From JBFXDI01 sp050181295 (GTDB lineage: Bacteria > Pseudomonadota > Alphaproteobacteria > Rhizobiales > Aestuariivirgaceae), in assembly GCA_050181295.1 (NCBI GenBank), contig JBFXDI010000104.1:1-14535 (forward strand): a stretch of 14,535 bases of DNA. The letters run 5' to 3'. The notes under the pieces are model-generated. The model was not told where the DNA came from and made no database searches. It saw only the letters and a program-made list of their open reading frames with translations. The position numbers and the translations under genes were made by a program. Positions 7,072-13,381 of this stretch are shown one piece after another (position 1 is the first letter of the stretch; every line of letters starts with the position of its first letter).

Positions 7072-8037
7072 TCAGTTCTGCACGCCCACGACGCGGGCAT
7101 CATAGTGCCCGGCCTCGCGCACCTGCTCGAGCGCGGCGTTCGCGTCCTCATAGCTCGCGAGCGGCCCGACCCGCACGCGGTAGAAGGTGCCGAGATCTGC
7201 CTCGACGGGAGTCACCGTGACGTTGCCGAGCCCTGCGAGCCTGCTCCTCGCGCGGCCGGCATTGTCGGGATCACTGTAGGAGGCGACCTGGATGAAATAG
7301 CCCGAGGCCGACGCCGACGCCGGCTCGAAGGTGCGGCCCGTGTAGTTCGCCTGCTCCACCGGCTGCGGATTGAGCGCCGCCTGCTGCTGCGGCACCTCGC
7401 GCGAGGCCACCTGGACCGGGGCGCCACGGTTCATGGAGGCGAGCTGGCGTGTGTCGTCGCCGAGCGGCGCCGGACCGAGATAGGTCACGCGCACCTTCGC
7501 CTTGCCTTTCTGCCGGAAGCCGAGCGTGTCGGCGGACCGCTTCGACAGGTCGATGATGCGGTCCCCGACGAAGGGTCCCCGGTCGTTGATGCGCACGACG
7601 ATGGTCCGGCCGTTCTCAAGGTTGGTGACGCGCGCATAGCTCGGCAGCGGCAGCGTCTTGTGCGCGGCGGACATGTAGTCCTGGTCGAACCACTCGCCGT
7701 TGGAGGTCATGCGGCGGTGGAAGCTCGGCCCATACCAGGAAGCGATGCCGACCTGGTCGTAATCCGCGTCCTCGTGGGGCGTGTAGGTTCTGAGCGCGAC
7801 CTGATAGGGCTTGCCGATGTGGTAGCGCCCACCGCCCTTGGGAAGGGGTCCGCTTCCTGGATACATGGGACTTGCCTTGCCCGCGAAGGGGTCGGCCCTG
7901 TTGGCGACCTTGCTGGAGGAGCATCCCGTGAGGAGGATGCCGGTCGCGACCACGGCTGCAAAGCCCAGCGCTGCGGATAGCCCGACCGGCGCCATGTAGT
8001 CGGCGGCTCCCGCCAACCTGCCGCACCTTCTACGCAT
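7072..8037 (-). CDS. rlpA: RlpA-like septal lipoprotein (DPBB plus SPOR domains)
   Basis: A 321-residue lipoprotein. Residues 1-39 form a lipoprotein signal with lipobox LLTG-C39, then SSSK. The double-psi beta-barrel covers about 95-190: GIASWYGPSFHRRMTSNGE, AHKTLPLPSYARVTNL and VVRINDRGPF. The pair E115 (SNGE) and H126 (AAHKTLP) fits the residues tied to lytic transglycosylase activity in Pseudomonas RlpA. A SPOR domain (about 242-319, SGYFIQVASYSDPDNAGRAR through GTFYRVRVGPL) should bind denuded glycan at the division septum. The start at 8037 has GGTGGG upstream; the ATG at 7995 (MAPVGLSAALGF) is an alternative but lacks the positive N-region. It probably heads the cluster and works with the carboxypeptidase next door on septal peptidoglycan. 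Confidence 0.93.
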   Translation of the reverse strand: MRRRCGRLAGAADYMAPVGLSAALGFAAVVATGILLTGCSSSKVANRADPFAGKASPMYPGSGPLPKGGGRYHIGKPYQVALRTYTPHEDADYDQVGIASWYGPSFHRRMTSNGEWFDQDYMSAAHKTLPLPSYARVTNLENGRTIVVRINDRGPFVGDRIIDLSKRSADTLGFRQKGKAKVRVTYLGPAPLGDDTRQLASMNRGAPVQVASREVPQQQAALNPQPVEQANYTGRTFEPASASASGYFIQVASYSDPDNAGRARSRLAGLGNVTVTPVEADLGTFYRVRVGPLASYEDANAALEQVREAGHYDARVVGVQN

Positions 8038-8061
8038 GACTGATCATCCCACCGAAATCCC

Positions 8062-8080
8062 GCCTCATCTGAAATGAGGC
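8062..8080. promoter_or_regulatory. Inverted repeat in the rlpA leader/promoter region
   Basis: GCCTCAT (8062-8068) and ATGAGGC (8074-8080) form a 7-bp inverted repeat with a 5-base spacer, 25-43 bases upstream of the rlpA ATG. It could be an operator or an mRNA leader hairpin for the rlpA-led cluster. No -10/-35 pair is clear enough to choose between these. Confidence 0.3.
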
Positions 8081-8157
8081 AGGTAAAGGAAGGGTTGAGT
8101 CACAGGGTTAATGAAGTGCGAAGCGGCTGGCGTCCTGGACGCGCAGTCCGTCATCGC

Positions 8158-8257
8158 TGTCATCCCGGAAGCCGCGTCAGCGGCTGTCCGGGATCGGAAC
8201 CGTGAGAGCCGTGGCGAGTGGGTCCCGGACTTGGCCTTCGGCCAATCCGGGATGACA
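8158..8257. repeat. Paired-hairpin REP-like element with GTCAT/ATGAC ends
   Basis: The element is bounded by the perfect 12-base inverted repeat TGTCATCCCGGA (8158-8169) and TCCGGGATGACA (8246-8257). Inside are two hairpins. The first pairs 8162-8175 (ATCCCGGAAGCCGC) with 8180-8194 around a GTCA loop and one bulged G at 8186. The second pairs TCCCGGA-c-TTGGCC (8223-8236) with GGCCAA-TCCGGGA (8240-8252) around a ttc loop, with C8230 bulged. The layout resembles bacterial interspersed mosaic/REP pairs and CCCGGAT-type repeats common in Hyphomicrobiales. It lies in the spacer between the Sel1 gene (stop 8277) and rlpA. A further small palindrome, CTCCCAT-g-ATGGGAG (8259-8273), touches the Sel1 gene end. 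Confidence 0.75.
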
Positions 8258-8276
8258 ACTCCCATGATGGGAGCCG

Positions 8277-9119
8277 CTAGTTGGCGCTGGGCTCAGGCTT
8301 CTCGCCCTCGCGCGCGATCGTGGCGCGGTCGCCGTCCGACGCCTCGCCGCTCTTCTCGCTCTCGGCCTTGGGCTTCTTGGCGCCCCCGAGCTTCGTCTCG
8401 AGCCGCGCGAGATTCTGCTTGGCGTTTCCATTGCCGAGCCCGGCGGCCTCGCGATAGAGCTCGAGCGCCTTTTCCGGGTTCTGCGCTGTGCCCCAGCCCA
8501 TCTCGTACATGCCGCCGAGATTGTTGAGGCCCCAGTCATCCTTCTGCGCTGCGGACTTCTCGAACAGCGAGAAGGCCTGCGACAGGTCGCGGGCGACCGA
8601 CTTGCCGTTCAGATAGAGAAGGCCGAGGTTGTTCTGCGAGGAGGCGTGGCCCTGCTCGGCGGCCTTGCGATACCACTCCACCGCCTTTGCGAGGTCCTTG
8701 GGCACGCCCTCTCCGTGCTCGTAGGAATAAGCGAGCCAGTGCTGGGCATCGACATGGCCCTGGCGCGCGGCGCCGTCATAGAGCTTGGCGGCCGCATCGG
8801 GGCTCTTCTGGATGCCGTCTCCCCCGTCATGGAGAATGCGGGCCAGCCGGTACTGGGCCTCGACATTGCCGCGCTTGGCGCCTTCGCGGTACCACTTGGC
8901 AGCCTGAACGAGGCTCTTGTCGGCGCCCTGCGATCCCTTCTCGAAGGCTTGCGCGACCGAAAGCTGGGCTTCCTCGTCGCCGGCCTTGGCAAGCTTGAGC
9001 TTCTTCCAGAGAGGCAGCTTGTCGAGCGTCGATTCCGCGGCAACGGCTGTGACTGCGAGAACTCCAAGACCTGCCGCGGCCATCATCAGCCGCGCACGCC
9101 AGCGCCCACCCAAGCTCAT
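8277..9119 (-). CDS. Secreted Sel1-repeat (TPR-like) protein
   Basis: A protein of 280 residues. The chosen start (9119) has GGAG 6 bases upstream and is followed at once by a signal peptide (RWRARLMMAAAGLGVLAVTAVAA, cleavage near AVAA-ES), so it is probably periplasmic. About five Sel1-like repeats of 34-37 residues follow, for example AQLSVAQAFEKG, AQYRLARILHDGGDG, AQHWLAYSYEHGEGV, SQNNLGLLYLNGKSV and GLNNLGGMYEMGWGT, each with an A-x-x-x-Y/L-x-x-A-A helix pair such as KAVEWYRKAAEQGHA. The C-terminal 40 residues are charged and low in complexity (KKPKAESEKSGEASDGD). Sel1 proteins act as scaffolds, often in envelope stress or signalling; no enzyme domain is present and the partner is unknown. 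An in-frame ATG at 9191 would add 24 residues ahead of the signal peptide and is less likely. It is divergent from the acyl-CoA ligase gene. Confidence 0.88.
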   Translation of the reverse strand: MSLGGRWRARLMMAAAGLGVLAVTAVAAESTLDKLPLWKKLKLAKAGDEEAQLSVAQAFEKGSQGADKSLVQAAKWYREGAKRGNVEAQYRLARILHDGGDGIQKSPDAAAKLYDGAARQGHVDAQHWLAYSYEHGEGVPKDLAKAVEWYRKAAEQGHASSQNNLGLLYLNGKSVARDLSQAFSLFEKSAAQKDDWGLNNLGGMYEMGWGTAQNPEKALELYREAAGLGNGNAKQNLARLETKLGGAKKPKAESEKSGEASDGDRATIAREGEKPEPSAN

Positions 9120-9268
9120 CACGGTCTCCGCAAGGCATCCTCCCCAACCCACCTCGGGGATCGACGATACCTTCATGAGATAATATGGCATAACTCTGAC
9201 ACCTGCGAGGGGCTACCGCGACGGACGGTTTGCGAAAGGTAACGGTCCGGCGGGATAGGGAGGGCTGC

Positions 9269-10966
9269 ATGTCCGAGGAAAAACCCTTTTCGGGCCGGGA
9301 TCATCCGTGGGTTTCGGCCTACCCGCCCTCCGTGCGCTGGGACGCGGAGCTTGAGATATCGAGCCTGCCTGCCATGCTGGACGCCTCGGTGCGGGCCTAT
9401 GGCAACCGCACCTGCACGGACTTCCTAGGCGCCACCCTCACCTATGCCGAGATCGGCGGCATGGTCGACCGGTTGGCGGCCGGGCTTGCCGCCGCGGGCT
9501 TCGGGAAGGGCGACCGCATCGGCCTCTTCCTTCCCAATTCGCCGACCTACATCGTTGCCTACTTCGCGGCGCTCAAGGCCGGCGCCACCGTCGTCAACTT
9601 CAACCCCCTCTACACCGAGGAAGAGATCACGCACCAGGCGAAGGACGCGGGAGTCCGCGCCATGGTGACGCTCGACCTCGCGCAGCTTTACGGCAAGGTT
9701 GCCGCGCTCGCGCGAAACGGCGTCATCGAGCGGGTGATCTGCTGTCCCTTCACCGACAACCTTCCGACGCTCAAGCGCTGGCTCTTCCGCATCTTCAAGT
9801 CGAAGGAGATCGCCGACACGCGGGGGCCGCAAGGCAAGGTGCTGCACTGGCGCGATCTGACCGCGCCCGGCAGGTCCCTTCCGGCCGTTGCGATCGACCC
9901 CGAAAAGGATGTGGCGCTCCTTCAGTATACCGGCGGCACCACCGGCACGCCCAAGGGGGCGATGCTGACTCACGCCAACCTGACGGCGAATGTCTCCCAG
10001 AACCTCGCCTGGGCGCCGGTGCTGGAGCGCGGCGGCGAAAGGATCATGGGGATCCTGCCCTTCTTCCATGTCTTCGCCATGACCGCGATCATGAACATGG
10101 GGCTGAAGCTCGGGGCGACGCTCATCCTCCTGCCGCGCTTTGATCTCAAGCAGGCCGTGGCCGAGATCAAGCGCACTCGGCCGACCATCCTGCCGGGCGT
10201 GCCGACGCTCTATACCGCGCTCCTGAACTTCCCGGGCATCCGCAAGGAGGACCTGGCGTCGCTGAAGTTCAGTGTCTCGGGCGGCGCGCCGCTGCCGCTC
10301 GAGGTGCGGCGGCGCTTCGAGGCATTCACCGGCGGCGTGCTGGTCGAGGGCTACGGCCTGTCGGAGACCTCGCCCGTCGCCACCTGCAATCCACTGCACG
10401 ACACGACGCACGAGAACTCGATTGGCCAGCCTCTGCCCCGCACCATCGTCCAGATCCGCTCGACCGAGGATCCGAAGGTGGAGATGCCGCTCGGCGAAGC
10501 GGGAGAAGTCTGCATCAAGGGGCCGCAGGTGATGCCCGGCTACTGGAACAAGCCGGAGGAGAACGCCGCGAGCTTCGTCGACGGTTTCTTCCGTACCGGC
10601 GATGTGGGCTATATGGACAGGGAAGGCTTCATCTATCTCATCGACCGCATCAAGGACATCATCAACTGCTCCGGCTTCAAGGTCTATCCGCGCAGGATCG
10701 AGGAGGCGCTCTATGCCCATCCCGCCGTGGCGGAGACGACGGTGGTCGGGATACCCGATGCCTACCGCGGCGAGGCGCCCAAGGCCTTCGTGAAGCTGAA
10801 GCCCGGAATGGCCGCCACCGCCGAGGAGCTTCTCGAGCACCTGAAGAAGAAGATTTCCAAGATCGGGATGCCATCCGAGATCGAGTTCCGCGACGAGCTT
10901 CCACACACCATGGTCGGCAAGCTGTCGAAAAAGGAGCTGCGGAAGGAGGAAGCGGCGAAGGCGTGA
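9269..10966 (+). CDS. Long-/medium-chain acyl-CoA ligase (FadD/PimA-like, AMP-forming)
   Basis: A 565-residue member of the ANL adenylate-forming family that activates a carboxylic acid to its CoA thioester via an acyl-AMP. Motifs in order: the ATP P-loop YTGGTTGTPKG (220-230), GYGLSETSP (361-369), TGD with the ribose-binding D445 (FRTGDVGYMD), DRIKDII then GFKVYPRRIEEAL (469-481, hinge), and the catalytic lysine K551 in TMVGKLSKKEL. The length and N-terminal block (HPWVSAYPPSVRWDAE) resemble long-chain fatty acid ligases annotated FadD or dicarboxylate-CoA ligase PimA in rhodopseudomonads. Substrate length cannot be read from the sequence. The ATG at 9269 has AGGGAGG about 5 bases upstream and gives the conserved N-terminus, so it is preferred over the upstream ATG at 9230. 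It is monocistronic, convergent with the hydratase gene. Confidence 0.92.
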   Translation: MSEEKPFSGRDHPWVSAYPPSVRWDAELEISSLPAMLDASVRAYGNRTCTDFLGATLTYAEIGGMVDRLAAGLAAAGFGKGDRIGLFLPNSPTYIVAYFAALKAGATVVNFNPLYTEEEITHQAKDAGVRAMVTLDLAQLYGKVAALARNGVIERVICCPFTDNLPTLKRWLFRIFKSKEIADTRGPQGKVLHWRDLTAPGRSLPAVAIDPEKDVALLQYTGGTTGTPKGAMLTHANLTANVSQNLAWAPVLERGGERIMGILPFFHVFAMTAIMNMGLKLGATLILLPRFDLKQAVAEIKRTRPTILPGVPTLYTALLNFPGIRKEDLASLKFSVSGGAPLPLEVRRRFEAFTGGVLVEGYGLSETSPVATCNPLHDTTHENSIGQPLPRTIVQIRSTEDPKVEMPLGEAGEVCIKGPQVMPGYWNKPEENAASFVDGFFRTGDVGYMDREGFIYLIDRIKDIINCSGFKVYPRRIEEALYAHPAVAETTVVGIPDAYRGEAPKAFVKLKPGMAATAEELLEHLKKKISKIGMPSEIEFRDELPHTMVGKLSKKELRKEEAAKA

Positions 10967-10972
10967 GCCGCC

Positions 10973-11020
10973 CCTAATCCGGCGCTTCGCGCCACCTTCG
11001 CCCCGTGAGCGGGGAGAGGG
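10973..11020. repeat. RIME1-like palindromic element between convergent genes, likely bidirectional terminator
   Basis: Between the acyl-CoA ligase stop (10966) and the hydratase stop (11035) lies CCTAATCC followed by the hairpin GGCGC-ttc-GCGCC (10981-10993), CACCTTCG, and the hairpin CCCC-gtgagc-GGGG (11001-11014) with AGAGGG. This order (CCTCATCCGG, hairpin, CACCTTCTCCCC, hairpin, GGGGAGAAGG) matches the well-known rhizobial RIME1-type mosaic element as I remember it. A third small stem, GAGGCTT-atgt-AAGCCTC (11030-11047), includes the hydratase stop codon. There is no U-tract, so any terminator role is inferred from the hairpins and the convergent setting. Confidence 0.6.
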
Positions 11021-11034
11021 CGGGGGTGAGAGGC

Positions 11035-11820
11035 TTATGTAAGCCTCAGCCTCACAATGCCGAGCGGTCCGAAATCCGCCTCGAAGGCATCGCCGGGCTT
11101 CGACCAGTAGAGGCTCGTGGCGGTGCCGGTGTTGTGGACGTGCCCGGCCTTCAGCCCCTCCCCGTCGCGCGCCCTTGCATTGACCAGCCACACGAAGGCC
11201 TCGAGCGGATCGCCGAGCACATTGGCGCCCGTTCCGTTGCGCTCCGCCCTGCTGTTCACACGTAACTGGACCGGAACCGCCTTGAGGTCGAGGCCTCGCC
11301 AGTCTCTGACCGGCGCGCCGACGACCAGCGCCCCGTCCGTGCCGTTGTCGGCGATGACGGAGAACACGTCCTGCTTCGGCCAGTCCTTGAGGAACCCCGC
11401 CACAACCTCGATCGTCGGGCGGACGGCCGCGATGGCTTCGATCACCTCGTCGCGGCTGTAGGGCCGACCGCGCGGCGGCAGGTCGCGTCCGAGCTCGAAG
11501 CCGAACTCGCACTCGATCGCGATGGGCGGAAAGTCGGCAGAGCGGATTTCCGCCGGGCTGTCCATCACCAGCGATCGGAAGAGCCGCGCGTAATAGGGCT
11601 CCGCCAGCCCCAGCATGGCCTGGATCTCGCGGTTCGTGCAGGCGCAGAACCAGCCGGCCGTCTCGCGCCCGAGCCTTTCGGCGAGACGGTCCTGGATGGC
11701 ATAGGCCTCGCCGATCGTCCGCGGCCGGATGTCCTCGGGGATGGCATCGAGGAGGATGTTCCGCCCACGGGCGTCCGCAAGAAGCGCGGAGGCGCGGTCG
11801 ATCTGTTCGGCTGTCAGCAT
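11035..11820 (-). CDS. 2-keto-4-pentenoate hydratase family protein (MhpD/FAH fold)
   Basis: A 261-residue protein of the fumarylacetoacetase-like superfamily. The metal-binding acidic residues E103 and E105 (AIECEFGFELG) and E138 (RPTIEVV) fall at nearly the same positions as in E. coli MhpD. Other family blocks are AYAIQDRLAERL, GWFCACTNREIQAMLGL, DNGTDGALVVG, GANVLGDPLEAFVWLVN and GHVHNTGTATSLYWSKPGD. MhpD-type enzymes hydrate 2-oxopent-4-enoates from meta-cleavage of aromatic compounds to 4-hydroxy-2-oxoacids; some relatives are decarboxylases or isomerases. No ring-cleavage dioxygenase or pyruvate aldolase of the Mhp type is nearby, so the pathway is open. The ATG at 11820 (MLTAEQIDRA) has GCGGGG upstream and matches family length; the open frame up to 11871 is an artefact. 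It is divergent from the class II aldolase gene, 128 bases away. Confidence 0.9.
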   Translation of the reverse strand: MLTAEQIDRASALLADARGRNILLDAIPEDIRPRTIGEAYAIQDRLAERLGRETAGWFCACTNREIQAMLGLAEPYYARLFRSLVMDSPAEIRSADFPPIAIECEFGFELGRDLPPRGRPYSRDEVIEAIAAVRPTIEVVAGFLKDWPKQDVFSVIADNGTDGALVVGAPVRDWRGLDLKAVPVQLRVNSRAERNGTGANVLGDPLEAFVWLVNARARDGEGLKAGHVHNTGTATSLYWSKPGDAFEADFGPLGIVRLRLT

Positions 11821-11877
11821 GGCGAGACCCCGCAAAAACCGGGTGATAGCCGCGCGGAACTTGCAGGACAAGCGGCG

Positions 11878-11907
11878 TTGCCGACTCCCGCCACCGGAGA
11901 GTAGGAT
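11878..11907 (+). promoter_or_regulatory. Possible promoter of the class II aldolase-like gene
   Basis: TTGCCG (11878-11883) and TAGGAT (11902-11907) are separated by 18 bases and would start transcription about 35 bases before the GTG start. This is a by-eye sigma70-like match in a 128-base divergent spacer and is only suggestive. Confidence 0.25.
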
Positions 11908-11948
11908 GCGCCATTCGCCAACATTCTGTTCGAAGAGGAGCGACAGCG

Positions 11949-12719
11949 GTGAACGTCAATGTGGCGCGGCCCGAAGCGGCGGGAACTCTGAGCATCGACG
12001 AGCGGCAGGCGCGCATCGACCTTGCGGCGGCCTTCCGGCTGGCGGTCGAGCACAACTGGCACGAGGCGGTGGCCAACCATTTCAGCCTCGCCGTCTCCGA
12101 CGACGGCAAGCAGTTCCTGATGAACCCGAAGTGGCGGCACTTCTCGCGCGTCAAGGCGAGCGATCTCCTGCTGCTCGATGCCAACGACCCCTCGACCATG
12201 AAGGGGCCGGACGCGCCCGATCCGTCGGCCTGGGCCATCCATGGCCGCATGCACGCGACCGTGCCGCACGCCCGCTGCATCCTGCATGTCCACCCGCCCT
12301 ACGGCACGGCCATTGCCTCGCTCGCCGATCCCGAGGTCAAGCCGATCGACCAGAACACGGCGCGTTTCTACAACCGCGTCGCCTACGACGCGGCCTTCGG
12401 CGGCATCGCCGACACCGAGGAGGAAGGCGACCGGCTGGCGGGCGTCCTCGGCAAGCACAGCATCATGATGATGGGCAACCACGGCCTGCTGGTGACCGGG
12501 CGCACCGTGGCGGAAGCCTTCGATGCGCTCTACTACCTCGAGCGCGCCTGCCAGACGCTGGTGCTGGCCTATTCGACCGGCAAGCCGCTGAACCTGCTCT
12601 CCGACAATATCGCCGAGCACACCGCGGTCGGCTGGGAGGCCTATGCCGATTCGGCGGACGCCCATTTCGAGGAGATGAAGAAGGTGCTGGACGCCAAGGA
12701 CCCGAGCTACGCGCACTGA
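11949..12719 (+). CDS. Class II aldolase/adducin-domain protein
   Basis: A 256-residue cytosolic protein with one class II aldolase/adducin head domain. The zinc-ligand histidines are H113 and H115 (ILHVHPPYG) and H178 (GNHGLLVTG). The N-terminal helix and loop match the family (ARIDLAAAFRLAVEHNWHEAVANHFSL), as does the C-terminal helix TVAEAFDALYYLERACQT. Sugar-phosphate aldolases such as FucA have PSSEW..H with a catalytic Glu; here the matching stretch is DPSAWAIHGRMH, so that position is A94. The protein may therefore be a non-aldolase branch of the family (decarboxylase, dehydratase or unknown). Translation starts at GTG 11949, supported by GAGGAG 8 bases upstream; the alternative long frame from 11729 is an artefact. 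It is divergent from the keto-pentenoate hydratase gene, which may indicate a shared catabolic role. Confidence 0.9.
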   Translation: MNVNVARPEAAGTLSIDERQARIDLAAAFRLAVEHNWHEAVANHFSLAVSDDGKQFLMNPKWRHFSRVKASDLLLLDANDPSTMKGPDAPDPSAWAIHGRMHATVPHARCILHVHPPYGTAIASLADPEVKPIDQNTARFYNRVAYDAAFGGIADTEEEGDRLAGVLGKHSIMMMGNHGLLVTGRTVAEAFDALYYLERACQTLVLAYSTGKPLNLLSDNIAEHTAVGWEAYADSADAHFEEMKKVLDAKDPSYAH

Positions 12720-12738
12720 GGCGTCGTCGGAGTAACGA

Positions 12739-12767
12739 GGGCGGCGGGGCCGCCGCCCCCTCCTTTT
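12739..12767 (+). terminator. Rho-independent terminator of the class II aldolase-like gene
   Basis: Twenty bases after the stop, GGGCGGCGG (12739-12747) pairs with CCGCCGCCC (12750-12758); the innermost pair must open to make a loop. It is followed by CCTCC and TTTT (12764-12767). The T-tract is short and offset. A very similar hairpin lies on the other strand in the metG-tatD spacer (2277-2298). Confidence 0.55.
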
Positions 12768-12773
12768 CAATGC

Positions 12774-12858
12774 TCGTCATGGCCGGCCACCGAGCCGGCC
12801 ATCCTTTTAGTTCAGGCGCAATGGCAAAGGATTGCCGGGTCGAGCCCGGCAATGACGA
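12774..12858. repeat. Dispersed palindromic repeat, copy A, with a second hairpin
   Basis: Positions 12775-12826 match 14348-14400 with only a few substitutions and a one-base loop indel. The core is the hairpin ATGGCCGGC (12779-12787) with GCCGGCCAT (12794-12802) around CACCGA, followed by CCTTTT and then TTCAGGCGCA. A second hairpin follows only in this copy: ATTGCCGGG (12831-12839) with CCCGGCAAT (12845-12853). The whole unit is framed by TCGTCAT (12774-12780) and ATGACGA (12852-12858), the same GTCAT/ATGAC framing as the element at 8158-8257. It lies between the convergent aldolase-like and Lrp genes and may help terminate both. Confidence 0.8.
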
Positions 12859-12880
12859 TCAAAACTGCGACGGACGATCA

Positions 12881-13360
12881 TCATGGCCGTCCCGCTTCCG
12901 GCAACGGCGGCAATCGCCGCTCCACCGGCGTGCTCTGGATGATCGACGTGTTGGTCATCGCGTGCGGGATGATGCGGTCGATCAGGCGCTCGAGCTCCTC
13001 GACCGAGCGCACATGCGCCCGCGCGAGGAAGCAGTCCTCGCCGGTGATCCGGTCGCACTCGACGATCGCCGGCAGGCCCCGCAGGATCTCCACGACGGTC
13101 TGCAGCTCTCCGGGCAGCGGCCGGACGCGGAGCCACGCCGCGAGCGGCAGGCCGAGGGCCTTCGGATCGATCTTCGCCGAATAGCCCTGGATGACGCCCG
13201 CCTCCTCCAGCCGGCGGATGCGCTCCGCCGCGCTTGGCGCAGACAGGCCGACATCCCGCGCGAGTTCGGCCATGGGCGTCCGCGCATCGGCGACCAGAAG
13301 CTCCAGGAGGCGCCGGTCGATCCCGTCAAGCACCCCGTTTTCATATCGAAGCCGTTTCAT
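12881..13360 (-). CDS. Lrp/AsnC-family transcriptional regulator
   Basis: A 159-residue regulator. Residues about 10-60 form the Lrp winged helix-turn-helix (LDGIDRRLLELLVADARTPMAELARDVGLSAPSAAERIRRLEEAGVIQGY). The RAM/AsnC effector-binding domain follows (about 68-145), with AWLRVRPLPGELQTVVEIL, IVECDRITGEDCFLARAHV and IDRIIPHAMTNTSIIQSTPV. Such proteins form dimers to octamers that wrap DNA and sense amino acids. The gene is divergent from an RhtA-like exporter across an 88-base spacer holding an inverted repeat, the classic arrangement in which an Lrp-type regulator controls a neighbouring amino acid exporter and itself. The start at 13360 is preceded very closely by TATAAT, so the mRNA leader would be only about 8-9 bases. 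Confidence 0.94.
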   Translation of the reverse strand: MKRLRYENGVLDGIDRRLLELLVADARTPMAELARDVGLSAPSAAERIRRLEEAGVIQGYSAKIDPKALGLPLAAWLRVRPLPGELQTVVEILRGLPAIVECDRITGEDCFLARAHVRSVEELERLIDRIIPHAMTNTSIIQSTPVERRLPPLPEAGRP

Positions 13361-13374
13361 GCCCTGATGCTAAG

Positions 13375-13380
13375 ATTATA
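13375..13380 (-). promoter_or_regulatory. -10 box of the Lrp-family gene
   Basis: On the minus strand a perfect TATAAT occupies 13380-13375, 14 bases before the ATG. No good -35 is seen 16-18 bases upstream, where the left arm of the intergenic inverted repeat begins. Initiation would fall at about 13368, leaving a near-leaderless mRNA. Confidence 0.45.
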
Positions 13381-13381
13381 A

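Noticed and set aside
5322..7220. 632-codon plus-strand open frame opposite tmk and the carboxypeptidase gene
   Set aside because: Antisense shadow of conserved enzymes; no start signal and no recognisable motif.
8111..8527. 138-codon plus-strand frame over the paired-hairpin element and the Sel1 gene end
   Set aside because: Its first third is translated repeat and the rest is antisense to the Sel1 gene; arginine/serine-rich with no motif.
9425..12280. 951-codon minus-strand open frame across the acyl-CoA ligase, RIME-like element and hydratase region
   Set aside because: It runs antisense or out of frame through well-supported genes; the part over the repeat reads as SPPPSPRSRGEG, a familiar false translation of such repeats.
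11729..13381. 550-codon plus-strand open frame across the aldolase-like and Lrp genes
   Set aside because: Out-of-frame with the aldolase-like gene and antisense to the Lrp gene; it also reads through the palindromic repeat.
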